Notes: generated from the letters alone by a model not told the origin. A DNA stretch of 64,000 nt from Aestuariispira ectoiniformans (GCF_025136295.1 NZ_CP062788.1:2559588-2623587), one strand, 5' to 3'; numbered from the stretch's first letter, positions 26,120 through 34,424 are shown. Made by a program: numbers and translations.

Positions 26120-26838
26120 TCTCCATTGAGAATGTAAATAAATCCTTTGGTTCCCTGAATGTCCTGACCGGCATCGATCTGGAAGTCCATAAGGGGGAGG
26201 TGCTGAGCCTGATTGGGCCCAGCGGTTCCGGAAAATCCACATTACTACAGTGCATTAACGGCCTGGAACCGATCCAGGGCGGCAAAATTGTGGTGGATGG
26301 AATTTCCGTTCACGACAAGAAGACCGATCTGAACAAGCTGCGCCGGCATATCGGCATTGTTTTCCAGCAGTGGAATGCCTTTCCCCACCTGACAGCGCTT
26401 GAGAATGTTGCGCTGGCGCCGCGTGTCGTCCTCAAGGTCAGCCGGAAGGAAGCGCTGGAGCGGGCGCGTGCGCAGTTGGACAAGGTCGGATTGGGGGACA
26501 AGGCCGATGTCTTCCCATCACGTCTGTCCGGTGGACAGCAGCAGCGTCTGGCGATTGCACGCGCGTTGGCCATGGACCCGGATTATATGCTGTTCGACGA
26601 GGTGACATCCGCCCTGGACCCGGAACTGGTTGGTGAGGTTCTCGACACCCTTCGCATGTTGCAGCGCGATGGCATGACCATGATTGTGGTCACCCATGAG
26701 ATTCCTTTCGCCCGCGATGTATCTGACCGGGTGGCCTTCTTCCATTCCGGTGTCATCTGTGAACTGGGCGCGCCGGATCAGGTGATTGATAATCCGCAGG
26801 ATGAGAAAACAAAGAAATTTCTTCGCAATATCAATTGA
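26116..26838 (+). CDS. Amino-acid ABC transporter ATP-binding protein
   Basis: 240 residues, the standard size for GlnQ/HisP-type ATPases. Walker A is IGPSGSGKSTLLQCI, the Q-loop is GIVFQQWNAFPHLTALENV, the signature is RLSGGQQQRLAIARAL, Walker B is YMLFDEVTSALDPE, and the H-loop is VVTHEIPFA. All motifs are intact. It energises uptake by the preceding permeases. ATGA overlap with permease 2 implies coupled translation. A strong terminator follows. Confidence 0.96.
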   Translation: MISIENVNKSFGSLNVLTGIDLEVHKGEVLSLIGPSGSGKSTLLQCINGLEPIQGGKIVVDGISVHDKKTDLNKLRRHIGIVFQQWNAFPHLTALENVALAPRVVLKVSRKEALERARAQLDKVGLGDKADVFPSRLSGGQQQRLAIARALAMDPDYMLFDEVTSALDPELVGEVLDTLRMLQRDGMTMIVVTHEIPFARDVSDRVAFFHSGVICELGAPDQVIDNPQDEKTKKFLRNIN

Positions 26839-26877
26839 TTAAAAGTAACTCCTGGTACCCAAAGATACTTCCGACTT

Positions 26878-26914
26878 TCCCGGGCGAGGTGCTCACCGCC
26901 CGGGACTTTTTTTA
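26878..26914 (+). terminator. Intrinsic terminator of the ABC operon
   Basis: TCCCGGGCG (26878-26886) pairs perfectly with CGCCCGGGA (26897-26905), followed by CTTTTTTTAT. The loop includes the stop codon of the convergent MocR gene, so the hairpin may serve both strands, but the T tract lies only on the plus side. Confidence 0.88.
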
Positions 26915-28281
26915 TCCAGAATTTGTTGCAGAGCACATGCGGCCTGATCGGCCATGTCGGTGGGGACATTCGTGAAATTGAGTAACAGGCCGGAGCCCGT
27001 ATAGTTGTCGCTGGAGCCGCGACTGACAAAATCCGCGGCGAGGCCCTGATCATAGGACGCTTTGGACAAAGCACGGTCGTCTGTGCCGGGCGGCAGCATC
27101 GCCATGATATGCATGCCGCCCTGACAAAGATCCATGGTCAGAGAGGGGCAATGCTGTATCAGCGCATCATGCAGCGCCTGACGACGTTCGCCATAAAGCT
27201 TTCTCATGCGTTTGATATGGCGGGCGAAAAAGCCTTCGGCCATGAAGGTCGCGACGGTGGACTGTATCAGGGGGGAAGGCGGCGGCAGAAGCAGGTCGGC
27301 GATGCTTCTCATCCGGTCAACCATGTGAACCGGCACAACGAGATAGGCTATACGCAGCCCCGAAAACAAAACCTTGCTGAATGTCCCTGCGAAGAATACG
27401 CGGTCCTGACTGTCCAGGCTTTTCAGGGCGGGCAGGGGCGGACCGGTGTAACGGAACTCGCTGTCATAATCGTCTTCAAGGATGTAGGCATCGGCCTGAC
27501 CGGCCCAGGCGAGAAGCTCCTGTCGGCGCGGAACGGGCATTGTCACGGTCGTTGGAAAATGATGGGTCGGTGTCACCAGGGCCAGTCTGGCGTCCGGTGC
27601 CTGGGCACAGGCAAGCGCGATTTGCAGGCCTTCATGGTCAACGGACACCGGTGTGACTTTGCCTCCCAGCCGCTTGATGGCATCTATTGCGCGAAAATAT
27701 CCCGGGTCCTCCATCCAGACCTTATCATCCTTGTTCAGGATCGCCTGACAGACCATGGTTATTGACGCCTGATAACCGGCGGTAATGAAAATCTGGTCGG
27801 GCAGGCAGGAGATTCCGCGTGATAGTTTCAGATAGCCGGCGATTGCGGTCCGCAAAGGCCAGAAGCCAATGGGATCCTGATGGTCCAGGTTGGCAATGGG
27901 GAGTTGCCGTGCCATGCGCCCCGCAATTCGGGCCCAGCTCTTTCGCGGGAAGGCATCAAGGGCAGGCAAGCCCATCTGAAAGAGGCCCGGTTTGCCGGCA
28001 ATGAAGGTCTGGTGGGGAAGTGAAGTCTCCTGCGGAGGGCTTGCGGCGGGTTCCGTGGTTTGTGCGGTCAGATTGTGGGGAACAAATGTGCCCGCGGTGC
28101 TGCGCGTTTCCAGGTATCCTTCGGCGATAAGTAACTGGTAGGCATGATCGACCGTACCCCGTGCGATCCCTAACTGACTGGCATAGCTGCGGGCGGAGGG
28201 AAGACGCCCGCCCGACGGAAGATGCCCCGTCAAAATCTCATCCCTGATACGGCTGTATATGTCGCGGTAGGTAGGTTGCAT
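26893..28281 (-). CDS. MocR-type regulator (GntR-aminotransferase fusion)
   Basis: About 462 residues from ATG 28281; an in-frame TTG at 28299 is less likely. Winged helix about 1-75 (LPSGGRLPSARSYASQLGI, GTVDHAYQLLIAEGYLETR), then a class I aminotransferase domain with EDDYDSEFRY and the PLP lysine in FFAGTFSKVLFSGLRIAYL. It is divergent from an AhpD-like gene across about 130 bp holding a near-perfect 22-bp palindrome, the expected arrangement for a MocR regulator and its target. It is not a PdxR: no pdx genes are near. Confidence 0.93.
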   Translation of the reverse strand: MQPTYRDIYSRIRDEILTGHLPSGGRLPSARSYASQLGIARGTVDHAYQLLIAEGYLETRSTAGTFVPHNLTAQTTEPAASPPQETSLPHQTFIAGKPGLFQMGLPALDAFPRKSWARIAGRMARQLPIANLDHQDPIGFWPLRTAIAGYLKLSRGISCLPDQIFITAGYQASITMVCQAILNKDDKVWMEDPGYFRAIDAIKRLGGKVTPVSVDHEGLQIALACAQAPDARLALVTPTHHFPTTVTMPVPRRQELLAWAGQADAYILEDDYDSEFRYTGPPLPALKSLDSQDRVFFAGTFSKVLFSGLRIAYLVVPVHMVDRMRSIADLLLPPPSPLIQSTVATFMAEGFFARHIKRMRKLYGERRQALHDALIQHCPSLTMDLCQGGMHIMAMLPPGTDDRALSKASYDQGLAADFVSRGSSDNYTGSGLLLNFTNVPTDMADQAACALQQILDKKSPGR

Positions 28282-28329
28282 GCTGTCGGTCCGGATCAAA
28301 CTTCAATTGGCATAGTATTTAATGCAAAA

Positions 28330-28351
28330 ATTGGATCATTTAAATGGTCCA
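28330..28351. promoter_or_regulatory. Near-perfect 22-bp palindrome, candidate MocR operator
   Basis: The left arm TTGGATCATTT (28330-28340) and right arm AAATGGTCCAA (28341-28351) are reverse complements but for one base. TTGGAT could act as -35 with TATACC (28352-28357) at 16 bp for the AhpD-like gene, so binding would alter that promoter. The regulator assignment to the divergent MocR gene is inferred from position. Confidence 0.55.
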
Positions 28352-28413
28352 ATATACCCTTATGTCTTGGTCGAACATTTTTGAATTTTGACAATGTCCA
28401 AAGGAATACTGCC

Positions 28414-28884
28414 ATGCAGGACCGTATTGACCGCAATGCCTTCTATGCCTTGCAACCCGAATTGCCCAAGGCCCTTATCAGGCTTGGACAGCTTGGGGTC
28501 GAGGCCGGACTGGAGAAAACGTTGGTTGAACTTGTGAAAATCCGTGCGTCTCAACTGAACGGCTGTGCCTTCTGCCTGCACATGCATTTGGCCGATGCGC
28601 GGAAATATGGGGAGGATCAGGAGCGCCTTGATGTTTTGGCTGCCTGGAGGGAAGTTCCCTGTTTCAGTGAGCGCGAACGTGCGGCCCTGACCTGGACCGA
28701 GGCTTTGACACAGGTTGCGGAAGATGGAGTTTCCGATGATGCCTTTTCTCAGGTGAGAGCGCAGTTTAATGATGCGGAACTTGCCGGGCTAACCTCGGCA
28801 ATTGTTGCGATTAATGGTTGGAACCGCATTGCGGTCGGCTTTCAATTTTCGCCTGATGTGAAGCAGTTGCAGGCCGCAGAATAA
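28414..28884 (+). CDS. Carboxymuconolactone decarboxylase/AhpD-family protein
   Basis: 156 residues. The AhpD core is VELVKIRASQLNGCAFCLHM, with redox pair Cys51/Cys54 and His58 in CAFCLHMH, then ARKYGEDQERLDVLAAWRE. Proteins with this CxxC act as peroxidase-like thiol reductants rather than as true decarboxylases. ATG 28414 follows AAGGA. Control by the divergent MocR protein is likely. The role, perhaps peroxide or aldehyde stress, is not set by sequence. Confidence 0.9.
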   Translation: MQDRIDRNAFYALQPELPKALIRLGQLGVEAGLEKTLVELVKIRASQLNGCAFCLHMHLADARKYGEDQERLDVLAAWREVPCFSERERAALTWTEALTQVAEDGVSDDAFSQVRAQFNDAELAGLTSAIVAINGWNRIAVGFQFSPDVKQLQAAE

Positions 28885-28923
28885 TCGCTGTGGCAGGACG
28901 CCTGGAACTCGGTTGCGGGCGTC

Positions 28924-29583
28924 CTATTCCTTGTCGTGTTTTTCCGCGAGGTAGGCGACCAGGGAACGGCCTGCATTTAGAATGTGGTCTTCCAGCAGCT
29001 TGCAGACTTCTTCTTTCTTGCCCTCCCGGCACAGGCGCAGCATTTCGCGGTGTTCATCCTGCGCACGCCGGACGCCGTCCGTGAATTGCAATTGCATGCG
29101 CGTATAGCGGTCGACCTTTTGTCCTAGGCTGTTGATAATTGCCATTGTTTGCGCGCGATCAGCCTTTTCAAACAGACAATTGTGGAACATGCGGTTCAAC
29201 GCACCCCATTGTGCAACATCGCCCTCCGCCAAAGCTTTGTCATAGTCGTCCAGAGTTTTCTCTGCACTGTCGAAGTCCGCTTCCGTGAGGCGTGGAAGGG
29301 CCGTTGCCAGGAGTTTGGGCTCCAGAGCCGCACGAATTTCGAAAAGCTCTTCCACTTCCTTGAGCGATAGTGAGGCGACGACCGCGCTTCTATGGGCCTG
29401 GGAAATGATAAGGCCTTCTGCCTCCAACTGGCGTAGGGCTTCGCGGACGGGGATACGGCTTACATCATACTTCTTGGCGATGGCATCCTGGCGAAGTTGC
29501 TCGCCTTCGGGGATGTCGCCATTCAGGATGGCCTCCCGGAGAACTTCCACCAATCCCTCCGCCACGGTCTGACGCTTGAACAT
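28924..29583 (-). CDS. GntR-family regulator, FadR/FCD subfamily
   Basis: 219 residues from ATG 29583, which has AGGTGG before it; the upstream open frame (to 29769) lacks family similarity. Winged helix about 1-75 with EQLRQDAIAKKYDVSRIPVR and EALRQLEAEGLI, then an all-helical FCD ligand domain with metal-binding-type Asp/His positions (ALNRMFHNCLFEKADR, EDHILNAGRSL). These repressors respond to organic or amino acids. Palindrome TGTATACA lies about 47 bp before its start, suggesting self-control, and a related palindrome lies at the ABC promoter 4.8 kb away. Confidence 0.92.
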   Translation of the reverse strand: MFKRQTVAEGLVEVLREAILNGDIPEGEQLRQDAIAKKYDVSRIPVREALRQLEAEGLIISQAHRSAVVASLSLKEVEELFEIRAALEPKLLATALPRLTEADFDSAEKTLDDYDKALAEGDVAQWGALNRMFHNCLFEKADRAQTMAIINSLGQKVDRYTRMQLQFTDGVRRAQDEHREMLRLCREGKKEEVCKLLEDHILNAGRSLVAYLAEKHDKE

Positions 29584-29629
29584 ACCCACCTGGATCCTTT
29601 CACATAGAAATGCGCTTGTTGTGGAAAAC

Positions 29630-29637
29630 TGTATACA
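29630..29637. promoter_or_regulatory. TGTATACA palindrome upstream of the GntR/FCD gene
   Basis: TGTATACA is a perfect 8-bp palindrome in ACTGTATACAATTT, 47 bases before the GntR start codon. It shares the GTATNNNATAC-like half-sites of the site at 23802. It fits an autoregulatory operator, but this is inference from one short match. Confidence 0.4.
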
Positions 29638-29799
29638 ATTTTGAACTCCCGAAGGCCAGCCCTTGAGGCGGTGTTGACTTGTCTTGCGGATGTCTTGGAT
29701 TTTATCAAATTTTTCAGCCATTTCGTCTACGTATATAAATATTGAGGCTGAATTCACTTCCCGGCACAATTTCGAATGTAAAAGTGTAGGTGAGCCGGG

Positions 29800-30390
29800 A
29801 TGAAACGGAACAGCAAACTAAGCAGATTTTTTGGCTTGAAGCGATTGGCCCAGGATGACAGTGGGGCGACGCTGGCTGAATTCGCGCTGGTTGCGCCGGT
29901 TCTGGCCTATCTGATCCTCGGCTCCTTTGAATTTGGTGCCATCATGCTGACCAATACCCTGATGGAAGGGGGCCTGCGGGAAGCATCGCGTTACGGCATC
30001 ACCGGCCGGGAGGAGAGCGGCGAAGACCGCTTGACCACCATTCGCAATATCATCGACGAACATACGCTCGGGCTCGTTAACATGGATGATGCCAAGATTG
30101 ATGTGCGCGTCTACGACAAGTTCGGTTCCATCGGCGATGGCGAACCGTATATCGATGGCAATGGCGACGGCGACTATACGCCGGGCGAAAGCTTCAGCGA
30201 CCAGAACGGTAATGGAGTCTGGGATGCCGACGTGGGACAGCAAGGCGCTGGTGAGGATGACGATGTAGTTCTGTACAGTATTGAATATGACTGGCCGATC
30301 ATGACGCCAGCAATCGGGAAAATTATCGGCAAGGACGGCAAGTTCCCTTTGAAAGCGTCGATTGCGGTAAGGAACGAGCCATGGGAATGA
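29800..30390 (+). CDS. TadE-like pseudopilin with calcium-binding-type loops
   Basis: 196 residues. After a basic tail, GATLAEFALVAPVLAYLIL (about 22-40) is the TadE signature and membrane anchor, with Glu27 as in type IVb pilins. A charged insert at about 118-141 reads DGNGDGDYTPGE then SDQNGNGVWDADVG, two Asp/Asn-Gly loops of the calcium-binding (EF-hand or thrombospondin type 3) sort. TadE/F proteins are minor pilins of tight-adherence pili. It overlaps the next TadE-like gene by 10 bp. No tad secretion ATPase or Flp pilin is in the window. Confidence 0.88.
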   Translation: MKRNSKLSRFFGLKRLAQDDSGATLAEFALVAPVLAYLILGSFEFGAIMLTNTLMEGGLREASRYGITGREESGEDRLTTIRNIIDEHTLGLVNMDDAKIDVRVYDKFGSIGDGEPYIDGNGDGDYTPGESFSDQNGNGVWDADVGQQGAGEDDDVVLYSIEYDWPIMTPAIGKIIGKDGKFPLKASIAVRNEPWE

Positions 30391-30965
30391 GGATGAACCT
30401 GTTTTCCCGGATGTCATCTGTGCTCCGCCGGTTTGCGCACAACACTCGTGGCGTTGCGTCAATCGAGCTTGCCATTGCAATGCCTATCATGCTGACGCTG
30501 CTGCTTTCGGCGATGGAAATGACGCGCTATGTCATCATCCACCAGAAGGTTGAGCGTACGGCGGCGTCTATTGCCGACCTGGTTGCCCGTGAAGAGGTCA
30601 TGACGGAGACAAAACTGTCCGATGTCTTCGAAATCACGGAGCAGATGCTGTCACCCTTCCAGAATGAAGCGGGGACGCTTGTCATCGTTTCCTCTGTTAC
30701 CCAGGACACAAACCAGAACCCGGAAGTGAGCTGGCAGCGAAGCTGGGGCGGGGGCAATGTCGGCAGCAAGATTGGCAGCGAGGGAGGGGATGCTACACTT
30801 CCAGGCGATATGACCATCAAGGATGGTGACAATGTAATCGCCGCCGAAGTTTACTATGATTTCAAACCGGTCTTTATGCCGGATATTCTGGGGGCCAATA
30901 CGATATACAAACGTGCGGTGTATCGTCCGCGTTTCTCCAGCCTCGCTTCGATCCTCAATAACTAG
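30381..30965 (+). CDS. TadE-family protein
   Basis: 194 residues. A short basic tail leads into GVASIELAIAMPIMLTLLLS (about 24-43), a TadE-like anchor, with Glu at about position 29 and EMTRYVIIHQKVERTAASIA, typical of TadE/TadF/TadG-like proteins. AAGGA lies before ATG 30381, which is inside the end of the preceding gene, so expression is coupled. The two probably act together as minor pilins or cell-surface proteins. It converges on a FemAB-like gene. Confidence 0.85.
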   Translation: MGMRMNLFSRMSSVLRRFAHNTRGVASIELAIAMPIMLTLLLSAMEMTRYVIIHQKVERTAASIADLVAREEVMTETKLSDVFEITEQMLSPFQNEAGTLVIVSSVTQDTNQNPEVSWQRSWGGGNVGSKIGSEGGDATLPGDMTIKDGDNVIAAEVYYDFKPVFMPDILGANTIYKRAVYRPRFSSLASILNN

Positions 30966-31003
30966 AGAATTGTTGTCATCTTGTCGGGCCGACTGGATAT
31001 TGG

Positions 31004-31921
31004 TTAGATATACGTACCAACCAACGTATAGCTGGCCCCGCCCATCCTCGATTTGAAATGGGCGATGCCGGGCGCGTTGATCGGGTCCACCCCGCCAAGG
31101 TCCAGGGAGGTGAAACCCATCTCCTTCAATCCAAGCAGCGCTTCCCATAACAGGCGGTTGGTCGTGTGCAGGCTGCGTCCGTCATCCGAGGTCCAGGCCA
31201 CCTGGTAGGTCGCACTTTGCCCATGCAGCAAGAATAACACGCCGCTAATGGTCACGCCCTTGTGCCGTGCGGTCACCGTGAAGGTTTTCTCCGGCGGAAT
31301 ATCGGCCAGAATGGCGGCGGAGGGACCAGTAAAGCGCGCCATGTCCCTGTGCTGCTCGTACTGGTCCAGGAGCCAGTCGAAATCCGACCCGAAATGGATT
31401 TCCAGATTGGCCCGTTCCGCCTTATTCAATTGGTTGCGCCATTTCGGATGCAACTGGCTGCGCAAGTCGTCGGCCGAATGGGTAAGGTCTATCCAATAGG
31501 TTTGATATCCTGCAAACAGACGCAGTAGACCGCTATTTGACAGGAAATGCTTGGCTTCGCTGCTGTCTGGCAACTCCGGTTGAATGGAAAGCCATAGCCC
31601 TTTTCTCAGGGGATAGCGTGTTTTTATCTCAGTTAGAATGCCGGTGACTGTATCTGGCGGCAAGGTATGAGCATATAGCGGCCCCCTGAGTATCCGAATG
31701 GACCGAAGCCCAAGGATGTGGGGCTTTATAAAAGCCTGAACGAGGCCAACAGCCTTTGTTCCGTTGCGGATCAGCGCCCGATCGAGCGACATCCCCTGGG
31801 CCTTTGCTGCCGCCCGTCCAAAATCCCAATCCTGAAGGGGATTGCTGTATTGAATTTCGGCCAGGGTCTGCTCCCATTCCTCACGATTGACGTCATTCCA
31901 ATCGAGACGGGTCTCAGTCAT
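31004..31921 (-). CDS. FemAB/GNAT-type aminoacyl- or acyltransferase
   Basis: About 305 residues from ATG 31921 (GTG 31933 alternative; the ribosome site is weak in both). The tandem GNAT fold resembles the FemAB/BioF2 class: LQDWDFGRAAAKAQGM at the N-terminus, HPKWRNQLNKAERANLEIHF mid-protein, and the C-terminal LLWEALLGLKEMGFTSLDLG followed by GGVDPINAPGIAHFKSRMGG, which matches family members that use aminoacyl-tRNA or acyl-CoA to modify peptidoglycan, exopolysaccharide or small molecules. Its acceptor is unknown. There is no cell-wall operon beside it. Confidence 0.82.
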   Translation of the reverse strand: MTETRLDWNDVNREEWEQTLAEIQYSNPLQDWDFGRAAAKAQGMSLDRALIRNGTKAVGLVQAFIKPHILGLRSIRILRGPLYAHTLPPDTVTGILTEIKTRYPLRKGLWLSIQPELPDSSEAKHFLSNSGLLRLFAGYQTYWIDLTHSADDLRSQLHPKWRNQLNKAERANLEIHFGSDFDWLLDQYEQHRDMARFTGPSAAILADIPPEKTFTVTARHKGVTISGVLFLLHGQSATYQVAWTSDDGRSLHTTNRLLWEALLGLKEMGFTSLDLGGVDPINAPGIAHFKSRMGGASYTLVGTYI

Positions 31922-32011
31922 CACACAGTCCACTCTGTCATGTCTGGTGGATCGGATTCCTGGCGGGCCATCCTGCTGCTCCTCAATGGCTGCAAAACGC
32001 TTGAGCCTTAT

Positions 32012-32506
32012 TTATACCTCATTTTCCAATTTCGAGGCTATGCCCAGCCGGGGTATTTCAATTTTCGGGCAGCGGTTCATCACCACTTTGCATCCTGACG
32101 CCTCGGCTTTTTCCGCAGCCGCTTCGTTGACGACCCCCAATTGCATCCAGATCGTGCGGACATTCACGGCGATTGCCTGGTCGACAATTGGTTCGACCGC
32201 ATCGGAAGCGCGGAAGATATCCACCATATCAATGGGAATGGGGATTTCCGCCAATGTTGCATAGACCGTTTCACCCAGGATTTCCTTCCCCGCATGCCCC
32301 GGATTGACCGGGATAACGTTGTAACCGAAATCCTTCAGAAAACGCATGACTTCAAAGCTGGGGCGTGCCGGGTTGGCGCTTGCCCCGACGATGGCTATGA
32401 CCTGTGTCTCTTCCAGAATGCCTCGAAGAAATCCGTCTGCGTAGAAATCGCGGTCGTGGTCCCGGTCCACGCCTGTATCCCGTATTGTATCGTGCGGCAT
32501 GGTCAT
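32012..32506 (-). CDS. CoA-binding (Rossmann) domain protein
   Basis: 164 residues. The succinyl-CoA-synthetase-type CoA-binding fold is visible: VIAIVGASANPARPSFEVMR, then GYNVIPVNPGHAGKEILGE and VDIFRASDAVEP. WMQLGVVNEAAAEKAEASG and VMNRCPKIEI complete the family pattern. Such YccU-like proteins are widespread and of unknown exact role. The ATG at 32506 follows AGGACCGG; ATG 32500 is an alternative. It lies 90 bp before the FemAB-like gene on the same strand. Confidence 0.9.
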   Translation of the reverse strand: MTMPHDTIRDTGVDRDHDRDFYADGFLRGILEETQVIAIVGASANPARPSFEVMRFLKDFGYNVIPVNPGHAGKEILGETVYATLAEIPIPIDMVDIFRASDAVEPIVDQAIAVNVRTIWMQLGVVNEAAAEKAEASGCKVVMNRCPKIEIPRLGIASKLENEV

Positions 32507-32746
32507 TCACCGGTCCTGAGTAGTTGGCGGTTCCCTATAGCGGCCTGGCTCAGCGTAATGTAGGTATTCAATCTGTTCGATGTCAGATGGGCAACCTTGT
32601 ACGTGTCCCTAAGAGGGAGTGCCGGTTCCAGGCTATTGGGGGCTGTTGTCATTTCATTTCTGCTCTATAGTTCCCTGTAATAGAACAAACTAATGCAAAT
32701 TGTTCCGGGTGGGAATATGGCGTCGCAGAAATTGGGGAACAGGGTA

Positions 32747-33181
32747 ATGTCAGATAGAAAACCGCTGATCACGCAGGAAGAATTCGAAGTAATCCGTGAT
32801 CAGGATGCACCTTTCACGGAATATTATGGGTTTGTCACGGAAGAGATCAGCCATGGCGGATGTGTGGTTCGCCTGCCGTATGACCTGAAACATGTACGTC
32901 CGGGGGGGACCATCTGCGGTCCCGCAATGTTCGCATTGGCTGACTATTCCATGTGGCTGGCGGTTCTGAGTGCCGTCGGGAAGGTCCCGTTGGCTGTGAC
33001 GACCAATATGAATATCAACTTCCTGCGTAAGCCACGGGAAACGGATCTTCTCTGCCATACCCGTCTGATCAAGCTGGGCAAGCGATTGGCGGTAGGCGAC
33101 ATGACAATCATCGCCGAGGGGGATGTAGAGCCCTGTGCGCATGTAACGGGCACCTATTCCGTGCCACCGAACAGGGACTAG
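32747..33181 (+). CDS. PaaI-type hot-dog thioesterase
   Basis: 144 residues from ATG 32747, which has GGGGA eight bases before it; ATG 32717 after GGTGGG is a fair alternative. The hot-dog core shows HVRPGGTICGPAMFALADYS (substrate helix with Asp in ALADY) and AVTTNMNINFLRKPRE, typical of PaaI/YbgC-like acyl-CoA thioesterases. They hydrolyse acyl- or phenylacetyl-CoA. It is a single gene with an AT-rich region downstream leading to rplM. Confidence 0.88.
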   Translation: MSDRKPLITQEEFEVIRDQDAPFTEYYGFVTEEISHGGCVVRLPYDLKHVRPGGTICGPAMFALADYSMWLAVLSAVGKVPLAVTTNMNINFLRKPRETDLLCHTRLIKLGKRLAVGDMTIIAEGDVEPCAHVTGTYSVPPNRD

Positions 33182-33241
33182 GTGATGGCGATAGTGCCGT
33201 TATACGGTGAAAAATAAGCGAATTTAGAGGGTAATATTTGC

Positions 33242-33255
33242 GGTATTATAATACC
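33242..33255. promoter_or_regulatory. 14-bp palindrome containing TATAAT, upstream of rplM
   Basis: GGTATTATAATACC is a perfect palindrome with a -10-like TATAAT at 33247-33252 in an AT-rich stretch. It may be a promoter element for rplM-rpsI or a binding site. No good -35 was found upstream, so the call is weak. Confidence 0.3.
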
Positions 33256-33327
33256 AAAATTATAAGCCTTTGAATTTGTTATGTTATTTTGAATCAAAAC
33301 TGATTGACTGTAACTTCGGCTTCCCAT

Positions 33328-33380
33328 AAAACTCGCTCCGCAAGGTGATGATCTCAATCTCACCGCCGAGTTTTCTTTTT
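33328..33380 (+). terminator. Hairpin plus T tract just upstream of rplM (terminator or attenuator)
   Basis: AAAACTCG (33328-33335) pairs with CGAGTTTT (33367-33374); GGTGA (33344-33348) pairs inside with TCACC (33360-33364). The stem is followed by CTTTTTT. It ends about 30 bases before the rplM start codon. It may end transcripts from the thioesterase gene or act as a leader attenuator for rplM-rpsI. TTGACT (33304) with ATAAAA (33326) could be a promoter, but transcripts starting there would lack the 5' arm. Confidence 0.55.
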
Positions 33381-33409
33381 TAACCACTAAGCCGAGGATA
33401 CGAGAAGGC

Positions 33410-33871
33410 ATGAAAACCTACTCGATGAAGGCCAGCGAGATCGATAAGAAGTGGATTCTGATCGACGCAGAAGGTCTCGTATTGGGCCGCTTGGCCGCAG
33501 AGGTCGCTAAGATCCTGCGTGGCAAGCACAAAGCCACCTACACACCGAACATGGATTGCGGCGACAACGTGATCATCGTCAATGCGGAAAAGGTTGCTCT
33601 GACCGGCCGCAAGCTGACGGACAAGAAGTTCTACTGGCACACCGGTCACCCGGGCGGCATCAAATCCCGCACCATGGGTCAGATTCTGGAAGGCCGCTTC
33701 CCGGAGCGCGCGATCCAGAAAGCCGTTGAACGCATGGTCCCGCGCGGCCCGCTGGGTCGTCAGCAGATGAAAAACCTGCGTGTCTATGCCGGTGCTGAGC
33801 ACCCGCATGAAGCACAGTCGCCGGAAGTGCTGGATCTCGCCAGCCGCAACGCAAAGAATAAGCGGAGCTAA
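33410..33871 (+). CDS. rplM: 50S ribosomal protein L13
   Basis: 153 residues, standard L13 plus short alphaproteobacterial ends. Clear blocks are [39 protein letters not shown] and [20 protein letters not shown], with [14 protein letters not shown] near the C-terminus. L13 is an early-assembly protein of the large subunit. It forms an operon with rpsI two bases downstream. In E. coli L13 represses its own mRNA through the leader; the hairpin upstream here is a possible counterpart. Confidence 0.98.
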   Translation: MKTYSMKASEIDKKWILIDAEGLVLGRLAAEVAKILRGKHKATYTPNMDCGDNVIIVNAEKVALTGRKLTDKKFYWHTGHPGGIKSRTMGQILEGRFPERAIQKAVERMVPRGPLGRQQMKNLRVYAGAEHPHEAQSPEVLDLASRNAKNKRS

Positions 33872-33873
33872 TC

Positions 33874-34362
33874 ATGGCTGAAGAAACCATTAAGGATCTG
33901 TCCCAGCTGGGTGACGCAGTTGCCTCCCAGGGTGGTGAATTGGCAGCGGCTCCGGCTGAACCGAAAATCGACGAGCTGGGCCGCGCTTATGCGACCGGCA
34001 AGCGTAAAAACGCTGTCGCTCGTGTCTGGATCAAGCCGGGTAGCGGTAAAGTGGTCGTCAACGGCCGCGAACTGAACACCTACTTTGCTCGTCCGGTTCT
34101 GCAGATGATCATTCAGCAGCCGTTCGAAAAAGCAGAGCGTTCCGGTCAGTTCGACGTGATGGCTACTGTTACCGGTGGCGGTCTGTCCGGTCAGGCCGGT
34201 GCCGTTCGTCACGGTATCTCCAAGGCTCTGGTCAACTACGAACCGGCTCTGCGCCCGGTCCTGAAGGCCGTTGGCTTCCTGACCCGCGACAGCCGTGTCG
34301 TCGAACGTAAAAAATACGGCCGCAAGAAAGCTCGCCGTAGCTTCCAGTTCTCCAAGCGTTAA
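33874..34362 (+). CDS. rpsI: 30S ribosomal protein S9
   Basis: 162 residues. A 35-residue acidic/alanine-rich N-terminal extension, common in alphaproteobacteria, precedes [40 protein letters not shown], and the invariant C-terminal tail [17 protein letters not shown], whose last Arg contacts the P-site tRNA. It is co-transcribed with rplM and followed by a strong terminator. Confidence 0.98.
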   Translation: MAEETIKDLSQLGDAVASQGGELAAAPAEPKIDELGRAYATGKRKNAVARVWIKPGSGKVVVNGRELNTYFARPVLQMIIQQPFEKAERSGQFDVMATVTGGGLSGQAGAVRHGISKALVNYEPALRPVLKAVGFLTRDSRVVERKKYGRKKARRSFQFSKR

Positions 34363-34392
34363 TCGCCGGACGAACGAAGCAACGTTCTTTGG

Positions 34393-34424
34393 AAAGGCCG
34401 CCTCCGGGCGGCCTTTTCTTTTTG
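34393..34424 (+). terminator. Intrinsic terminator of rplM-rpsI
   Basis: AAAGGCCGCC (34393-34402), loop TCCG, GGCGGCCTTT (34407-34416), then TCTTTTTG. A 10-bp perfect stem with a T tract, 30 bases after the rpsI stop codon. Confidence 0.92.

Noticed and set aside
31009-31030. TATACGT/ACGTATA inverted repeat at the 3' end of the FemAB-like gene
   Set aside because: AT-rich 7-bp stem within coding sequence and without T tract; can arise by chance.
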